DNA of 64,000 nucleotides from NCBI GenBank assembly GCA_018242725.1, contig JAFEBI010000002.1:68499-132498 (forward strand), written 5' to 3'. The notes under the pieces were generated by a model that was not told where the DNA came from, made no database searches, and worked only from the letters and a program-made list of their open reading frames with translations. Source of the DNA: Nitrospira sp. GTDB lineage: Bacteria > Nitrospirota > Nitrospiria > Nitrospirales > Nitrospiraceae. The translations under genes and the position numbers were made by a program. This document shows positions 9,898-19,113 of the stretch, piece by piece; the first letter of the stretch is position 1; each line of letters starts with the position of its first letter.

Positions 9898-11115
9898 TCA
9901 AACCTTCTTCAGCAGATGCCCAAGCTTCGCCTTTTTCGTCCGAAGATATCGAACATTGGCCGCACGGGGTGGAGTCTCAATAGGAACGCGTTCGACGACC
10001 TTGAGGCCATAGCCTTCGATCCCGACGATCTTTCGCGGGTTATTCGTAATCAACCGAATCTGGTGCAGACCAAGATTCGCCAAGATTTGCGCGCCGACAC
10101 CGTAGTCACGGAGATCGGCCTTGAACCCCAGCTGCAGATTGGCCTCCACCGTGTCACTACCTCGATCTTGGAGGCCATAGGCCTTAATCTTATTGAGCAA
10201 CCCAATGCCTCGGCCCTCCTGATTCAAATACAACAGGACGCCACGGCCTTCCTTCTGAATCAGCTCCATCGCGGAATGGAGCTGATCACGACAATCGCAC
10301 CGCAGCGATCCCAGCGCATCGGCGGTCAGACAGCCGGAATGGACGCGCACCAGCGTCGGCATCCCGCCCTCGACCCGTCCCTTCACCAACGCGATGTGAG
10401 TCACTCCGTCGATTTGATTTTCGAAGGCGACCGCCTCGAATTCGCCAAACGTGGTCGGCAGCCTTGCACTCGCTACCCGTTTGACAAACGTTTCCCGACG
10501 CATCCGGTATTCGATCAAGGCCTTCACCGTCACCATCTTCAGTTTATGCGTCTTGGCAAACTTCGCTAACTCAGGCACACGCGCCATCGTTCCGTCGGCA
10601 TTCATAATCTCGCAGATCACTCCGGCAGGCTTAAGCCCGGCCAACCGTGCCAGATCAACCGATCCTTCCGTTTGTCCGGCGCGCCGAAGCACGCCCCCTG
10701 TTTGCGCCTTGAGTGGGAACACGTGCCCAGGCCGAGCGAGATCACTCGGCTTACATTTTGAGTCAATCGCCACATGAATGGTCGTGGCTCGATCGGCGGC
10801 GGAAATGCCGGTCGTAATGTCTTTACGCGCATCGATCGAGACAGTGAACGCGGTCCCGAATGTGGCGGTATTCTCTGCCGCTTGCTGGGGCAGCTGCAAT
10901 TCTTCCACACGCTCAGGGGTCAGTGCCAAACAAATCAGTCCGCGGGCATGCTTTGCCATGAAATTGATCGCCTGCGGCGTGACTTTTTCCGCGGCAATGA
11001 CAAGATCCCCCTCGTTCTCACGATCTTCGTCGTCAACGAGGATGATAAACTTCCCCTTTTTGATGTCACGGATCGCGTCTTCAATATGGTTGAACGGGCC
11101 GGGCATAAGGTACAC
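9898..11115 (-). CDS. ribBA: Bifunctional dihydroxybutanone-phosphate synthase / GTP cyclohydrolase II
   Basis: This is a two-domain enzyme for both entry points of riboflavin synthesis. RibB occupies about residues 6-205 ([27 protein letters not shown]). RibA occupies about 210-400, with the zinc site [17 protein letters not shown] and the arginine-rich [10 protein letters not shown]. The assigned start is GTG at 11115; an ATG three codons downstream (11106) is an alternative, and neither has a strong Shine-Dalgarno. No FMN riboswitch was seen in the 66 bases upstream. Confidence 0.96.
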   Translation of the reverse strand: MYLMPGPFNHIEDAIRDIKKGKFIILVDDEDRENEGDLVIAAEKVTPQAINFMAKHARGLICLALTPERVEELQLPQQAAENTATFGTAFTVSIDARKDITTGISAADRATTIHVAIDSKCKPSDLARPGHVFPLKAQTGGVLRRAGQTEGSVDLARLAGLKPAGVICEIMNADGTMARVPELAKFAKTHKLKMVTVKALIEYRMRRETFVKRVASARLPTTFGEFEAVAFENQIDGVTHIALVKGRVEGGMPTLVRVHSGCLTADALGSLRCDCRDQLHSAMELIQKEGRGVLLYLNQEGRGIGLLNKIKAYGLQDRGSDTVEANLQLGFKADLRDYGVGAQILANLGLHQIRLITNNPRKIVGIEGYGLKVVERVPIETPPRAANVRYLRTKKAKLGHLLKKV

Positions 11116-11181
11116 AATCTAGCATTTCAGACCGAACCTTGAACATCATTATTTGTTGGTCGTTCGACGTCACAGGGATGT

Positions 11182-12384
11182 TCAGGAAGGAAGATTCACC
11201 GGGGACGATCCGTTCGGACGCAGTGCCACCATCACGGTTCCCCATGCACAGACCGCAAGGCCGGCAAACAGCCAAAACCCTGACTCGTAGCTCCCTGAGA
11301 GCCCTTTCATCGCGCCGATCAGAATCGGCACGACAAATCCACCAACGGCACCTGCCGCACCAACCACACCCGAGGCCAATCCGATGTCTCGGGGAAACCA
11401 TTCGGCGACGAGCTGAAACACCACGCCATTGCCGAATCCCATTGCCGCCGTCGCAACCACCATCATCACCACACCCATACTGTGCGACGGACTGACGACT
11501 GCAACCACCGCTCCCGCAATAGCCGGCAACACATAATAGAGTGCCCGCAGTCCTCCTTGACGATCGGCGACATACCCGCCGATCGGACGAATCACACTGC
11601 CGATCAACCCACAGAGGGCTGCGATGATCCCAGCCTCAATCGCCTCGATCCGATACACATCATGCAGCAACAACGGGATCACACTACAGAGCCCCACAAA
11701 GCCGCCAAAAGTGACCGCATAAAGAAAACAGAGCCAATAGGCCGATCGCCGCCGCACCAGTTCCGCGACATTCTGCCACCAGGCCCCCACTCGAGCCTCA
11801 GGAACCGGTGTCATCCGTGGAACCAGTAGCTCAAACCCTACCAGAGTCGCGGCAACAATAGCGGCCATGATTCCACAGACCTGATGCCAGTCCATGACCG
11901 CAGCCCAACGTGGGGCCAAGAAAAGAATCAGCACCGTCCCGACATTCCCTGAGGCAGCAATGCCCAGAATAAGTCCCTGTGCCGGAGGTGGATAAGCCCG
12001 GCTGGCGATTGGCAGCGCGACGGCGAAACTCGCCCCGGCCACACCGAGACCGAGTGAAAAGACAAGGGCCGTGCCATACTCACTCACCCCAACCCACCCC
12101 CACAGCAGCACCAGCAACTCCACAATGAGAATCGCGACCGCCGTCTGCCGTGCCCCTAGCCAATCCGCGCTCCATCCTGCGACCATTCGTAACACGGCCC
12201 CGCTAAGGAGCGGCAAGGACACCAGCCAGGCAATCTCGGTATCCGTCAACTGCAGCGCCGTGACGAGAGGAATGCTCATCGCTGCAACGAGCAACCAGAC
12301 CATGAAGCTGACCGTGAGATGAACCCACGCCCCGACCAACGAGGGCCAATGGCCGCTTTTCACAATTTCCCAGACCTCGGACAC
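11182..12384 (-). CDS. MFS transporter, nitrate/nitrite (NarK/NasA) type
   Basis: This is a 400-residue, about 12-TM major facilitator protein. It has the nitrate/nitrite porter features: DWLGARQ in loop 2-3, a glycine-rich GVAGASFAVALP in TM5 and GFGNGVVFQLVAEWFP...GVVGAAGAVGGFVVP in the C-terminal half. These match the NarK/NasA nitrate signature, so nitrate or nitrite is the likely substrate. Whether it imports or exchanges cannot be read from sequence. The start is GTG at 12384 with GAGGAG upstream. It heads the minus-strand run toward ribBA, 66 bases away. Confidence 0.85.
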   Translation of the reverse strand: MSEVWEIVKSGHWPSLVGAWVHLTVSFMVWLLVAAMSIPLVTALQLTDTEIAWLVSLPLLSGAVLRMVAGWSADWLGARQTAVAILIVELLVLLWGWVGVSEYGTALVFSLGLGVAGASFAVALPIASRAYPPPAQGLILGIAASGNVGTVLILFLAPRWAAVMDWHQVCGIMAAIVAATLVGFELLVPRMTPVPEARVGAWWQNVAELVRRRSAYWLCFLYAVTFGGFVGLCSVIPLLLHDVYRIEAIEAGIIAALCGLIGSVIRPIGGYVADRQGGLRALYYVLPAIAGAVVAVVSPSHSMGVVMMVVATAAMGFGNGVVFQLVAEWFPRDIGLASGVVGAAGAVGGFVVPILIGAMKGLSGSYESGFWLFAGLAVCAWGTVMVALRPNGSSPVNLPS

Positions 12385-12410
12385 CCCAAATCTCCTCTCT
12401 TTGGCCGCTC

Positions 12411-12440
12411 ACTATAGGGGAGCCGCTCTGATTCGCGCAA
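12411..12440 (-). promoter_or_regulatory. Sigma-70-type promoter for the MFS transporter
   Basis: On the minus strand, TTGCGC (12440-12435) and TATAGT (12416-12411) are separated by 18 bases. The -10 box lies about 27 bases before the GTG start, leaving room for the GAGGAG ribosome-binding site. It may serve the whole minus-strand purine/riboflavin run. Confidence 0.45.
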
Positions 12441-12624
12441 GCGATGCCTCTCTCATAACAGAGACACTCCACCTCACGCACCTGACCTCGGAAATGCAGA
12501 GCCGAACCTGCTCGCCCGACAGGACGGCAATCCTGTCGGATTCACACTACATCACTCGCTCCTCCGGCCTCAGCCAGCCAGATCGACGTTCTTTACGTAA
12601 GCCCCCCTTTGAACGGCTCATTTC

Positions 12625-12633
12625 TGTTATAGT
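12625..12633 (+). promoter_or_regulatory. Extended -10 promoter for the RpoH-like gene
   Basis: TGTTATAGT is an extended -10 (TGnTATAGT) with no good -35 at 17 bases. The box ends 10 bases before the ATG at 12644, so the expected transcript start is only a few bases upstream of, or at, the start codon. No Shine-Dalgarno is present, consistent with a very short or absent leader. Confidence 0.4.
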
Positions 12634-12643
12634 CACGCTCGCC

Positions 12644-13648
12644 ATGCGTGAACAGGATCGGGCACCGGACGAGTCGGACGGCGCTCTAGAGCCAGAAATC
12701 CTCGAGCCCCCAGACGACAAGGAGATGGAGGCCGATGCCGCGTCACTGGTGCTGGACATCCCTGCCTCCGGCAGCCCCCAGCCCGCCGACAGCACCGCCG
12801 TGGTGCCGGTTACCGCGCTGCAACAGTACCTCGCGGAAGTCCGCCGTCACCCCTACCTTTCAAAAGAAGAAGAGCTGCAGCTCGTTCAGGAATACCGTAC
12901 CCATGGCAGCCGGGAGGCCGCGGTCAGACTCATCATGGCCAATTTGCGGGTTTCCGTGTCGATCGCAGCCGAGTATCTCCATACCGGCGCCGACCACATG
13001 GATCTCATCCAGGAGGGAAACGTCGGCCTGATGCAAGCCATCAAAAAATTCGACCCCTCCAAGAACGTCCGCTTCTATGCCTATGCTGCCTGGTGGTCAC
13101 GAGCCTATATTCTCCGATACCTCCTGCATACCTTCCGACTGGTGAAGGTCGGGACGACGCAGGATCAGCGGAAACTGTTCTACAACCTCAAGAAAGAAAA
13201 AGCGAAGCTCGAACGGGAAGGCTTCTCACCCGACACGAAATTACTTGCGGATCGCTTGAACGTGCGTGAACGTGACGTGGTGGAGATGGATCAACGTCTC
13301 GGCAATTGGGAACTGTCGCTTGATCAACCGATCGGTGAGGACCAGGAACACACCCTGCTCGATGTCTTGCCGTCCCACCATGAACCAGCGGACGAACAAC
13401 TCGCCGATCATCAGTTGAAGACCCTCTTTCGGGCCAAACTCGCGGAGTTCAATCACACGCTGGAAGAGCGAGACGAAGATATTTTGAGAAATCGCATCTT
13501 ATCAGACAATCCCCTGACCCTGGATGACCTCGGCGAGAAGTACGGCATCACAAAGGAACGGACCCGCCAATTGGAGGCGCGCATCATCAAACGTCTCCGT
13601 GACTTCATGAAGAAAGACATCAAGGATTTCGACCACCTTCGAGCCTAA
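12644..13648 (+). CDS. rpoH: RNA polymerase heat-shock sigma factor, RpoH-like
   Basis: This is a 334-residue sigma-70-family factor. Region 1.2 begins at about residue 54 (VPVTALQQYLAEVRRHPYL), region 2 contains DLIQEGNVGLMQAIKKFDP and RFYAYAAWW, and region 4 ends with ITKERTRQLEARIIKRLR. The RpoH box QRKLFYNLK (residues 175-183) distinguishes it from housekeeping sigma. An acidic N-terminal extension of about 50 residues precedes region 1.2. The ATG at 12644 is chosen because the 81 residues encoded upstream look non-coding. It lies directly upstream of groESL, which it may transcribe. Confidence 0.88.
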   Translation: MREQDRAPDESDGALEPEILEPPDDKEMEADAASLVLDIPASGSPQPADSTAVVPVTALQQYLAEVRRHPYLSKEEELQLVQEYRTHGSREAAVRLIMANLRVSVSIAAEYLHTGADHMDLIQEGNVGLMQAIKKFDPSKNVRFYAYAAWWSRAYILRYLLHTFRLVKVGTTQDQRKLFYNLKKEKAKLEREGFSPDTKLLADRLNVRERDVVEMDQRLGNWELSLDQPIGEDQEHTLLDVLPSHHEPADEQLADHQLKTLFRAKLAEFNHTLEERDEDILRNRILSDNPLTLDDLGEKYGITKERTRQLEARIIKRLRDFMKKDIKDFDHLRA

Positions 13649-13777
13649 GACCCTAGGCCATTCCGCCCTATCTCCCCTGTCTAAATAGGCATAGAGCATT
13701 GATATCACAATGAGTTACGATGCATGCAGAACGAAGAGAGGGAGCATGTCCGGACGAAAAAAACCTCGCCTCCCCTC

Positions 13778-13805
13778 TTGACTTGGGTCAACGAAGGGCT
13801 ATCTC
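13778..13805 (+). promoter_or_regulatory. groESL promoter candidate with overlapping palindrome
   Basis: TTGACT and TATCTC are separated by 16 bases, about 100 bases before groES. The -35 lies inside an inverted repeat TTGAC-TTGG-GTCAA (13778-13791), which looks like an operator. No CIRCE (TTAGCACTC-N9-GAGTGCTAA) is present, so HrcA control is unlikely. The remaining 258-base rpoH-groES gap shows no gene. Confidence 0.4.
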
Positions 13806-13906
13806 CACCCCAGTTACAAGACCGCTGGGATCATAAGTCGAATTCGGCTCAATTCCCAAACCGTCAACACCTAACGAGTTCACTTTCATCAGGAGGAGGT
13901 TCTGCT

Positions 13907-14206
13907 ATGGGTACCGCTGAGAAGGAAAAGAAGAATGTCGCCAAGGGTTTCCAACCTCTGGGCGAGCGAGTGTTTGTCACTTATACCGAAGAATTGGAAC
14001 GGACTGCCGGCGGAATTTATGTGCCGGATTCGGCAAAAGAGAAACCGCAACGGGGAGTCGTGCAAGCGGTCGGCAAGAAGGTGGAAAACGTCAAGGTCGG
14101 CGATCACGTCCTGTTCGACAAGTATTCAGGCAGCAAGCTTCGCATTGAGGATGAAGAGTGCTTGATCCTCAAGGAAGAAGACATCCTCGGGATCTTCACC
14201 AGTTAA
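13907..14206 (+). CDS. groES: Co-chaperonin GroES
   Basis: This is a 99-residue GroES, the heptameric lid of the GroEL chamber. It contains FQPLGERVFVTYTEE, the mobile-loop segment ERTAGGIYVPDSAKEKPQRG and GDHVLFDKYSG. The start at 13907 is fixed by a strong AGGAGGAGG 7 bases upstream; the longer open frame to 13724 is not coding. A short charged N-terminal extension (MGTAEKEKKNVAKG) is present. groEL follows 65 bases downstream. Confidence 0.97.
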   Translation: MGTAEKEKKNVAKGFQPLGERVFVTYTEELERTAGGIYVPDSAKEKPQRGVVQAVGKKVENVKVGDHVLFDKYSGSKLRIEDEECLILKEEDILGIFTS

Positions 14207-14256
14207 GACTCCACACAATCAACCAGAAACATAATCAACAGAATCGAACACGATAA

Positions 14257-15915
<1,659 letters not shown>

Positions 15916-15954
15916 GTTCAGTACTAAGCCTGAGGGCTGAGATAGTAAAGAGCG

Positions 15955-15990
15955 AAGGGCTCGGTGGGCAACCACCGAGCCCTTTGTGTT
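15955..15990 (+). terminator. Intrinsic terminator of groESL
   Basis: A 13-bp perfect stem (AAGGGCTCGGTGG / CCACCGAGCCCTT) with a GCAA tetraloop is followed by TTGTGTTTT. It lies 40 bases after the groEL stop. Confidence 0.9.
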
Positions 15991-15996
15991 TTCATA

Positions 15997-16238
15997 TCCC
16001 CTTGGAGCTCCTTAACCATCTTCCAAGACTCAGAGGCGCTCTCTGAATTTGATGAAACACATGGTCACCGAGAGGATCGTGGATTACTCTTGCTTTAGCC
16101 AGAATGGGGACACTGTTGGTTGTTTGCCATACATACGAAGAGACATCTGAGACGAGCGCCAAAGTTCGAATCATTTCCGCTCGCAAACCGACAGAGAATG
16201 AAACACGGCAGTATCGGAGAAAGGATGATATGAAATGA
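15997..16238 (+). pseudogene. brnT: brnT toxin relic, 5'-truncated and frameshifted
   Basis: Two plus-strand frames join into a BrnT (RelE-fold ribonuclease toxin) C-terminal two thirds. The first frame gives SLTIFQDSEALSEFDETHG and ends HREDR; the next frame continues WITLALARMGTLLVVCHTYE and VRIISARKPTENETRQYRRK. The join is at about 16080, where one T seems lost (GATCGTGG for GATCGTTGG). The usual first ~20-25 residues are absent; the fragment abuts the groEL terminator. RIISARK...E..QY is the family's conserved end. The gene cannot make a functional toxin. Confidence 0.7.
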
Positions 16239-16300
16239 GAATACGCCTTCTCACGGGCAGTCCTAGGAACGTTTTTCCGCAAGGGGGTGGAACTGAATAT
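16230..16300 (+). pseudogene. brnA: brnA antitoxin relic, interrupted by the IS element
   Basis: Directly at the brnT end the translation reads MK, a stop, then EYAFSRAVLGTFFRKGVELN. This matches the typical BrnA N terminus (MKxEYDFSxAxRGKFYxxGxxLN). It has an in-frame TGA at codon 3 and is cut at 16300 by the left inverted repeat of the IS1595-type element. The rest of brnA was not found on the far side of the element. Confidence 0.6.
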
Positions 16301-16318
16301 GGGACTGGAGTAGCTAAG
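16301..16318. repeat. Left terminal inverted repeat of the IS1595-type element
   Basis: GGGACTGGAGTAGCTAAG differs at two positions from the reverse complement of the right end. It abuts the brnA relic. Confidence 0.75.
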
Positions 16319-16943
16319 ACCTATTGACCTCGGAGCGATACCAGGCTCTGAGCTGCTGTAACAGGACCTTATGCCACCCGTCGGTGAAACACCATTCACA
16401 TTCTTTGAGGAACCAATAGAAACCTCTTTTGGGAATGCCATTGAAACGCCGCAGATGGCGCTTTGCCTGATTCCAAAAGTTCTCGATGCCATTGATGTGA
16501 TGGTCTTGTTTGCTGACAAATACCTTACTGTGATTCACACGCCTATGATGAAACTCGGACACATCCAACACGTCATAGACTTGAAAGCTGTCCGTATACG
16601 CAATACTGCCAGGCAATACTTTCTCGCGAATGATGGGAGTCAACGTCGAGGCTTTGGCGTCGAGAATGATAGCCGTGTACACTTTCCCACCTCGCTTTAA
16701 TAAGCCAAAAACGGGGACTTTCCCCGCTGCGCCTCGACTTCGGCGACCTTTGCGCACCCCACCAAAATAACTCTCTTGCTTACTGACAATGAGCTGTCTC
16801 AAACGCTGATAACACCGCTTCGCCGTGTTGACCTGCAGGCCGATCAACAGCGCAGCAGCTCAGGCTGTCGTACCAGCTACGAAATGCGCCAGGAACTTCT
16901 GCTGAGTCCGGACCGGCAACCGACTCTTGCGCCGATAAATCAT
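16314..16943 (-). pseudogene. IS1595-family (ISXO2-like) transposase with internal stop
   Basis: The minus-strand frame from ATG 16943 encodes 209 codons with an in-frame TGA at codon 28 (16862-16860), inside AGTTA*AAALL, where relatives usually have AGTTARxAA. CGA to TGA is the simplest explanation. Downstream are the DDE-type catalytic surroundings: ILDAKA, YTDSFQVYDVL and HINGIENFWNQAKRHLRRF. The missing N-terminal part would normally include a helical DNA-binding region. An internal TTG at 16847 could restart a 177-residue product, but its activity is doubtful. Confidence 0.8.
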
Positions 16944-16971
16944 GCGCTAAATGTACCCCCTTCCAGGGACG

Positions 16972-16989
16972 CTTAGCTACCCCAGCCCC
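16972..16989. repeat. Right terminal inverted repeat of the IS1595-type element
   Basis: CTTAGCTACCCCAGCCCC is the reverse complement of GGGGCTGGGGTAGCTAAG, pairing with 16301-16318. Confidence 0.75.
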
Positions 16990-16991
16990 TT

Positions 16992-17318
16992 TTAAGATAT
17001 GGTCCGCTTCAAGGCGTCAATGCCAAAGATAGCCCTTACACTGCAGAAGTACAGATATGGTCAGATGCAAAGAAACTTGAAGTCAGATTTTGACCCATGC
17101 AAGTCTTTTCTGATGAGAAAGTGATCGATGGTAGCGTGGATCCTGAAGTCATGAGAAAGGTCGGCCATGCGTTTACATGGCTAAACGGCTCTCTTAAATT
17201 GGGTGCGGTGATAGAATGTCGATTAACGGCTACGGCACCAAGGGTCGGTGTGCCAGCGCCTGGCCTATTCTTTTTCTTGCCCTATCTTGTCTTTAAGATT
17301 GTACCCCTATCGCTTTGA
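16992..17318 (+). pseudogene. Unrecognised relic reading frame next to the IS element
   Basis: One plus-strand frame reads YGPLQGVNAKDSPYTAEVQI then WSDAKKLEVRF, a TGA, and then MQVFSDEKVIDGSVDPEVMR and KVGHAFTWLNGSLKLG. Composition looks protein-like on both sides of the stop. It is cut on the left by the IS end and runs into the 3' end of the opposite glnE gene. I do not recognise the family, and it may be chance. Nothing else is visible in this 300-base gap. Confidence 0.25.
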
Positions 17319-19014
17319 GCGTCGCCTTGAAGATCGGCGAGGTCTTCGGCTCGACAAAGAGCGACTGGAACGTACGATGCACCATCTCCGTATGGCGTTG
17401 ATGGTCGGCATGGAAGGACGCGACGGCTTTTTTGCGATCCTCCGCGCTATAGCCCACTCGAACGGCGCACCGCTCCAATTCGTCTGCTTCCTCGGGAAGG
17501 GAATGCGTCTGGAGATCATGCACCATTTGGAGTTTGTGTTCGACATCACGCAGAAACAGATAGGCAGCGGTCAGCGCATCACGCTCTTTGCTCGACAGCA
17601 ATTTCTTCCGGACCAACCGGTCCAAGGAACCCAGCGTGCTCCGGTCCAGCAAGACCCTCACCTTTCGTCCGGCCAAGACCTGAATGGTCTGCACGAAAAA
17701 TTCAATCTCCCGAATCCCGCCGGTCCCCAACTTCACATTGCGTTGGGTATGGCCACGGTCGGTCATTTTGGCGTCGATCATGTCTTTGACCGCGCGAACG
17801 TCTTGCACAATCGCAATCGCCGCGTCTCGATCCATTTTTTCTCCGGAGCCGAGCACAAACGGCTTGACCATCTTGAGGAACGCCTGCCCGACAGTCTGCG
17901 ATCCGGCGACCGGCGCAGCCTTCAACAGAGCCAATCGTTCCCAGACCTGTCCGCGGACTGCATAATACCGCTGATACTCGTCGAGTGATCGAGCGAGCTG
18001 CCCGATGGACCCTTCCGCGCGTAACCGCAAATCGACCCGAAAGATGTGACCCTCTCTCGTGGGTTCAGACAAGACACGCGTCAACTCCCGGGCGAGAATC
18101 TCAAAATATTCTTCATTGGAAATGCCGACGCCAGGTGGGATGGGAGCCCGCCCGCCTTTCGGGGCTCTGGTTTCACCGCCGTGCGTCTCATACAGGTAGA
18201 TCAGATCGACATCGGAGCTGTAGTTCAACTCATGTCCACCGAGCTTGCCCATCCCCATGACGGTGAACCCGGTCTCGACCCATCGCCCTTTTCCAGCTTG
18301 ATGCATCGGCACGCCATATTGTCGGCGCAGATCGGCATCGATGATCTCGTACGCGGCATGGATCAGCACACAGGCCAAATCGGACAATGAGGCTGTCGTC
18401 TCCGGCACCGTGGCACGCTTGAGCAGATCCCGGACGCCGATGCGCAACATCTCCCGCCTCCGAAAACGTCGAAGGGCATCCAGCTTCGTTTCCTTCGCTG
18501 TCAGGTGTCCGATGCTTTCGCGAAGCGCCCGCTGAAGTTCTTTTCTCGTCGGCGCGCGTGAGAGCACCTCTTCCTCTGCCAACCAATACACCAACATCGG
18601 GTCTCGGATGAGCGTAAAGGCCAAGGCATCGCTGTTGCCGAAAATTGCGCACAGCAGGTCAAGCATGCGCGGCCAGGTTCGCAAGTAGTCGAGCAATGAT
18701 GCACGTGAGACGCTCCCAAACAGCCGTTCCCAATGATTGAGGGCCTGGTCCGGATCGGCTGTCCGCGAGATGGATTCCAACAGCATCGGGAGGATCTCAG
18801 CCAGTCGATTGCGCTGGAGCGGATCACCGGCCATCGCCTCGAGATTCCGATCCGCCAAGTCAAGATCCCGCAGACCGTAAGCGGATAAGATCACTCGCAC
18901 CTGCTCGGCATTCTGCTTGGCAGCCAGCAACACCGGTGTGGGGTCGGGTCCTCCAGATTCCCTCCCTCCAGCCGATACTCGTGACATGTCGCTCTTCTCA
19001 GACTGCCGTTTCAC
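17293..19014 (-). CDS. glnE: Half-length glutamine synthetase adenylyltransferase (GlnE-type)
   Basis: This is a 573-residue protein with a single GlnE nucleotidyltransferase domain. The motif GMGKLGGHELNYSSDVDL (residues 254-271) carries the metal-binding Asp268 and Asp270, and FRVDLRLRAEGS follows. GlnE adenylylates or deadenylylates glutamine synthetase; the Escherichia coli enzyme is about 946 residues with two such domains. Here one domain plus its helical region is present, ending near KLGTGGIREIEFFVQTIQ and DVEHKLQMVHDLQTHSLP. The start is GTG at 19014 with GAGG upstream; ATG 18987 is the alternative. A divergent ACT-containing paralogue starts 100 bases away. Confidence 0.88.
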   Translation of the reverse strand: MKRQSEKSDMSRVSAGGRESGGPDPTPVLLAAKQNAEQVRVILSAYGLRDLDLADRNLEAMAGDPLQRNRLAEILPMLLESISRTADPDQALNHWERLFGSVSRASLLDYLRTWPRMLDLLCAIFGNSDALAFTLIRDPMLVYWLAEEEVLSRAPTRKELQRALRESIGHLTAKETKLDALRRFRRREMLRIGVRDLLKRATVPETTASLSDLACVLIHAAYEIIDADLRRQYGVPMHQAGKGRWVETGFTVMGMGKLGGHELNYSSDVDLIYLYETHGGETRAPKGGRAPIPPGVGISNEEYFEILARELTRVLSEPTREGHIFRVDLRLRAEGSIGQLARSLDEYQRYYAVRGQVWERLALLKAAPVAGSQTVGQAFLKMVKPFVLGSGEKMDRDAAIAIVQDVRAVKDMIDAKMTDRGHTQRNVKLGTGGIREIEFFVQTIQVLAGRKVRVLLDRSTLGSLDRLVRKKLLSSKERDALTAAYLFLRDVEHKLQMVHDLQTHSLPEEADELERCAVRVGYSAEDRKKAVASFHADHQRHTEMVHRTFQSLFVEPKTSPIFKATLKAIGVQS

Positions 19015-19057
19015 GCTTTACGCCTCGCACTTCACGACCTCCGCGCATAGCGCGGCT

Positions 19058-19086
19058 ATTATACTGACAGGTTTCTCTACGCACAA
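19058..19086 (-). promoter_or_regulatory. Promoter for the half-length glnE gene
   Basis: On the minus strand TTGTGC (19086-19081) and a perfect TATAAT (19063-19058) are 17 bases apart. This sits in the 99-base divergent gap between the two GlnE-like genes. Confidence 0.5.
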
Positions 19087-19100
19087 TGAACCCGTTCGGG

Positions 19101-19106
19101 TATACT
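19101..19106 (+). promoter_or_regulatory. -10 box for the ACT-GlnE gene, probably leaderless
   Basis: TATACT ends 7 bases before the ATG at 19114, placing the expected transcript start at or next to the start codon. No Shine-Dalgarno is visible. The 9-mer TATACTGAC occurs here and again at 19060-19068. Confidence 0.4.
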
Positions 19107-19113
19107 GACGTTC

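Larger units (their letters stand above)
16301..16989 (-). mobile_element. IS1595-type insertion sequence (about 689 bp), inactive
   Basis: The ends are imperfect 18-bp inverted repeats: GGGACTGGAGTAGCTAAG at 16301-16318 and, on the other strand, GGGGCTGGGGTAGCTAAG at 16989-16972 (16 of 18 match). They bracket a single transposase gene. The size fits the small IS1016-like branch of IS1595. I found no clean 8-bp target duplication (CTGAATAT against TTTTAAGA). The transposase has a nonsense codon, so the copy is dead unless mobilised in trans. Confidence 0.75.

Noticed and set aside
11116..11181. FMN riboswitch before ribBA
   Set aside because: The gap is only 66 bases and lacks the conserved RFN stem sequences.
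13649..13906. CIRCE operator before groES
   Set aside because: No TTAGCACTC-N9-GAGTGCTAA or near match; the palindrome found (TTGAC-N4-GTCAA) is different.
16293..16997. 8-bp target-site duplication flanking the IS
   Set aside because: The flanks CTGAATAT and TTTTAAGA do not match; only a weak AT-rich resemblance.
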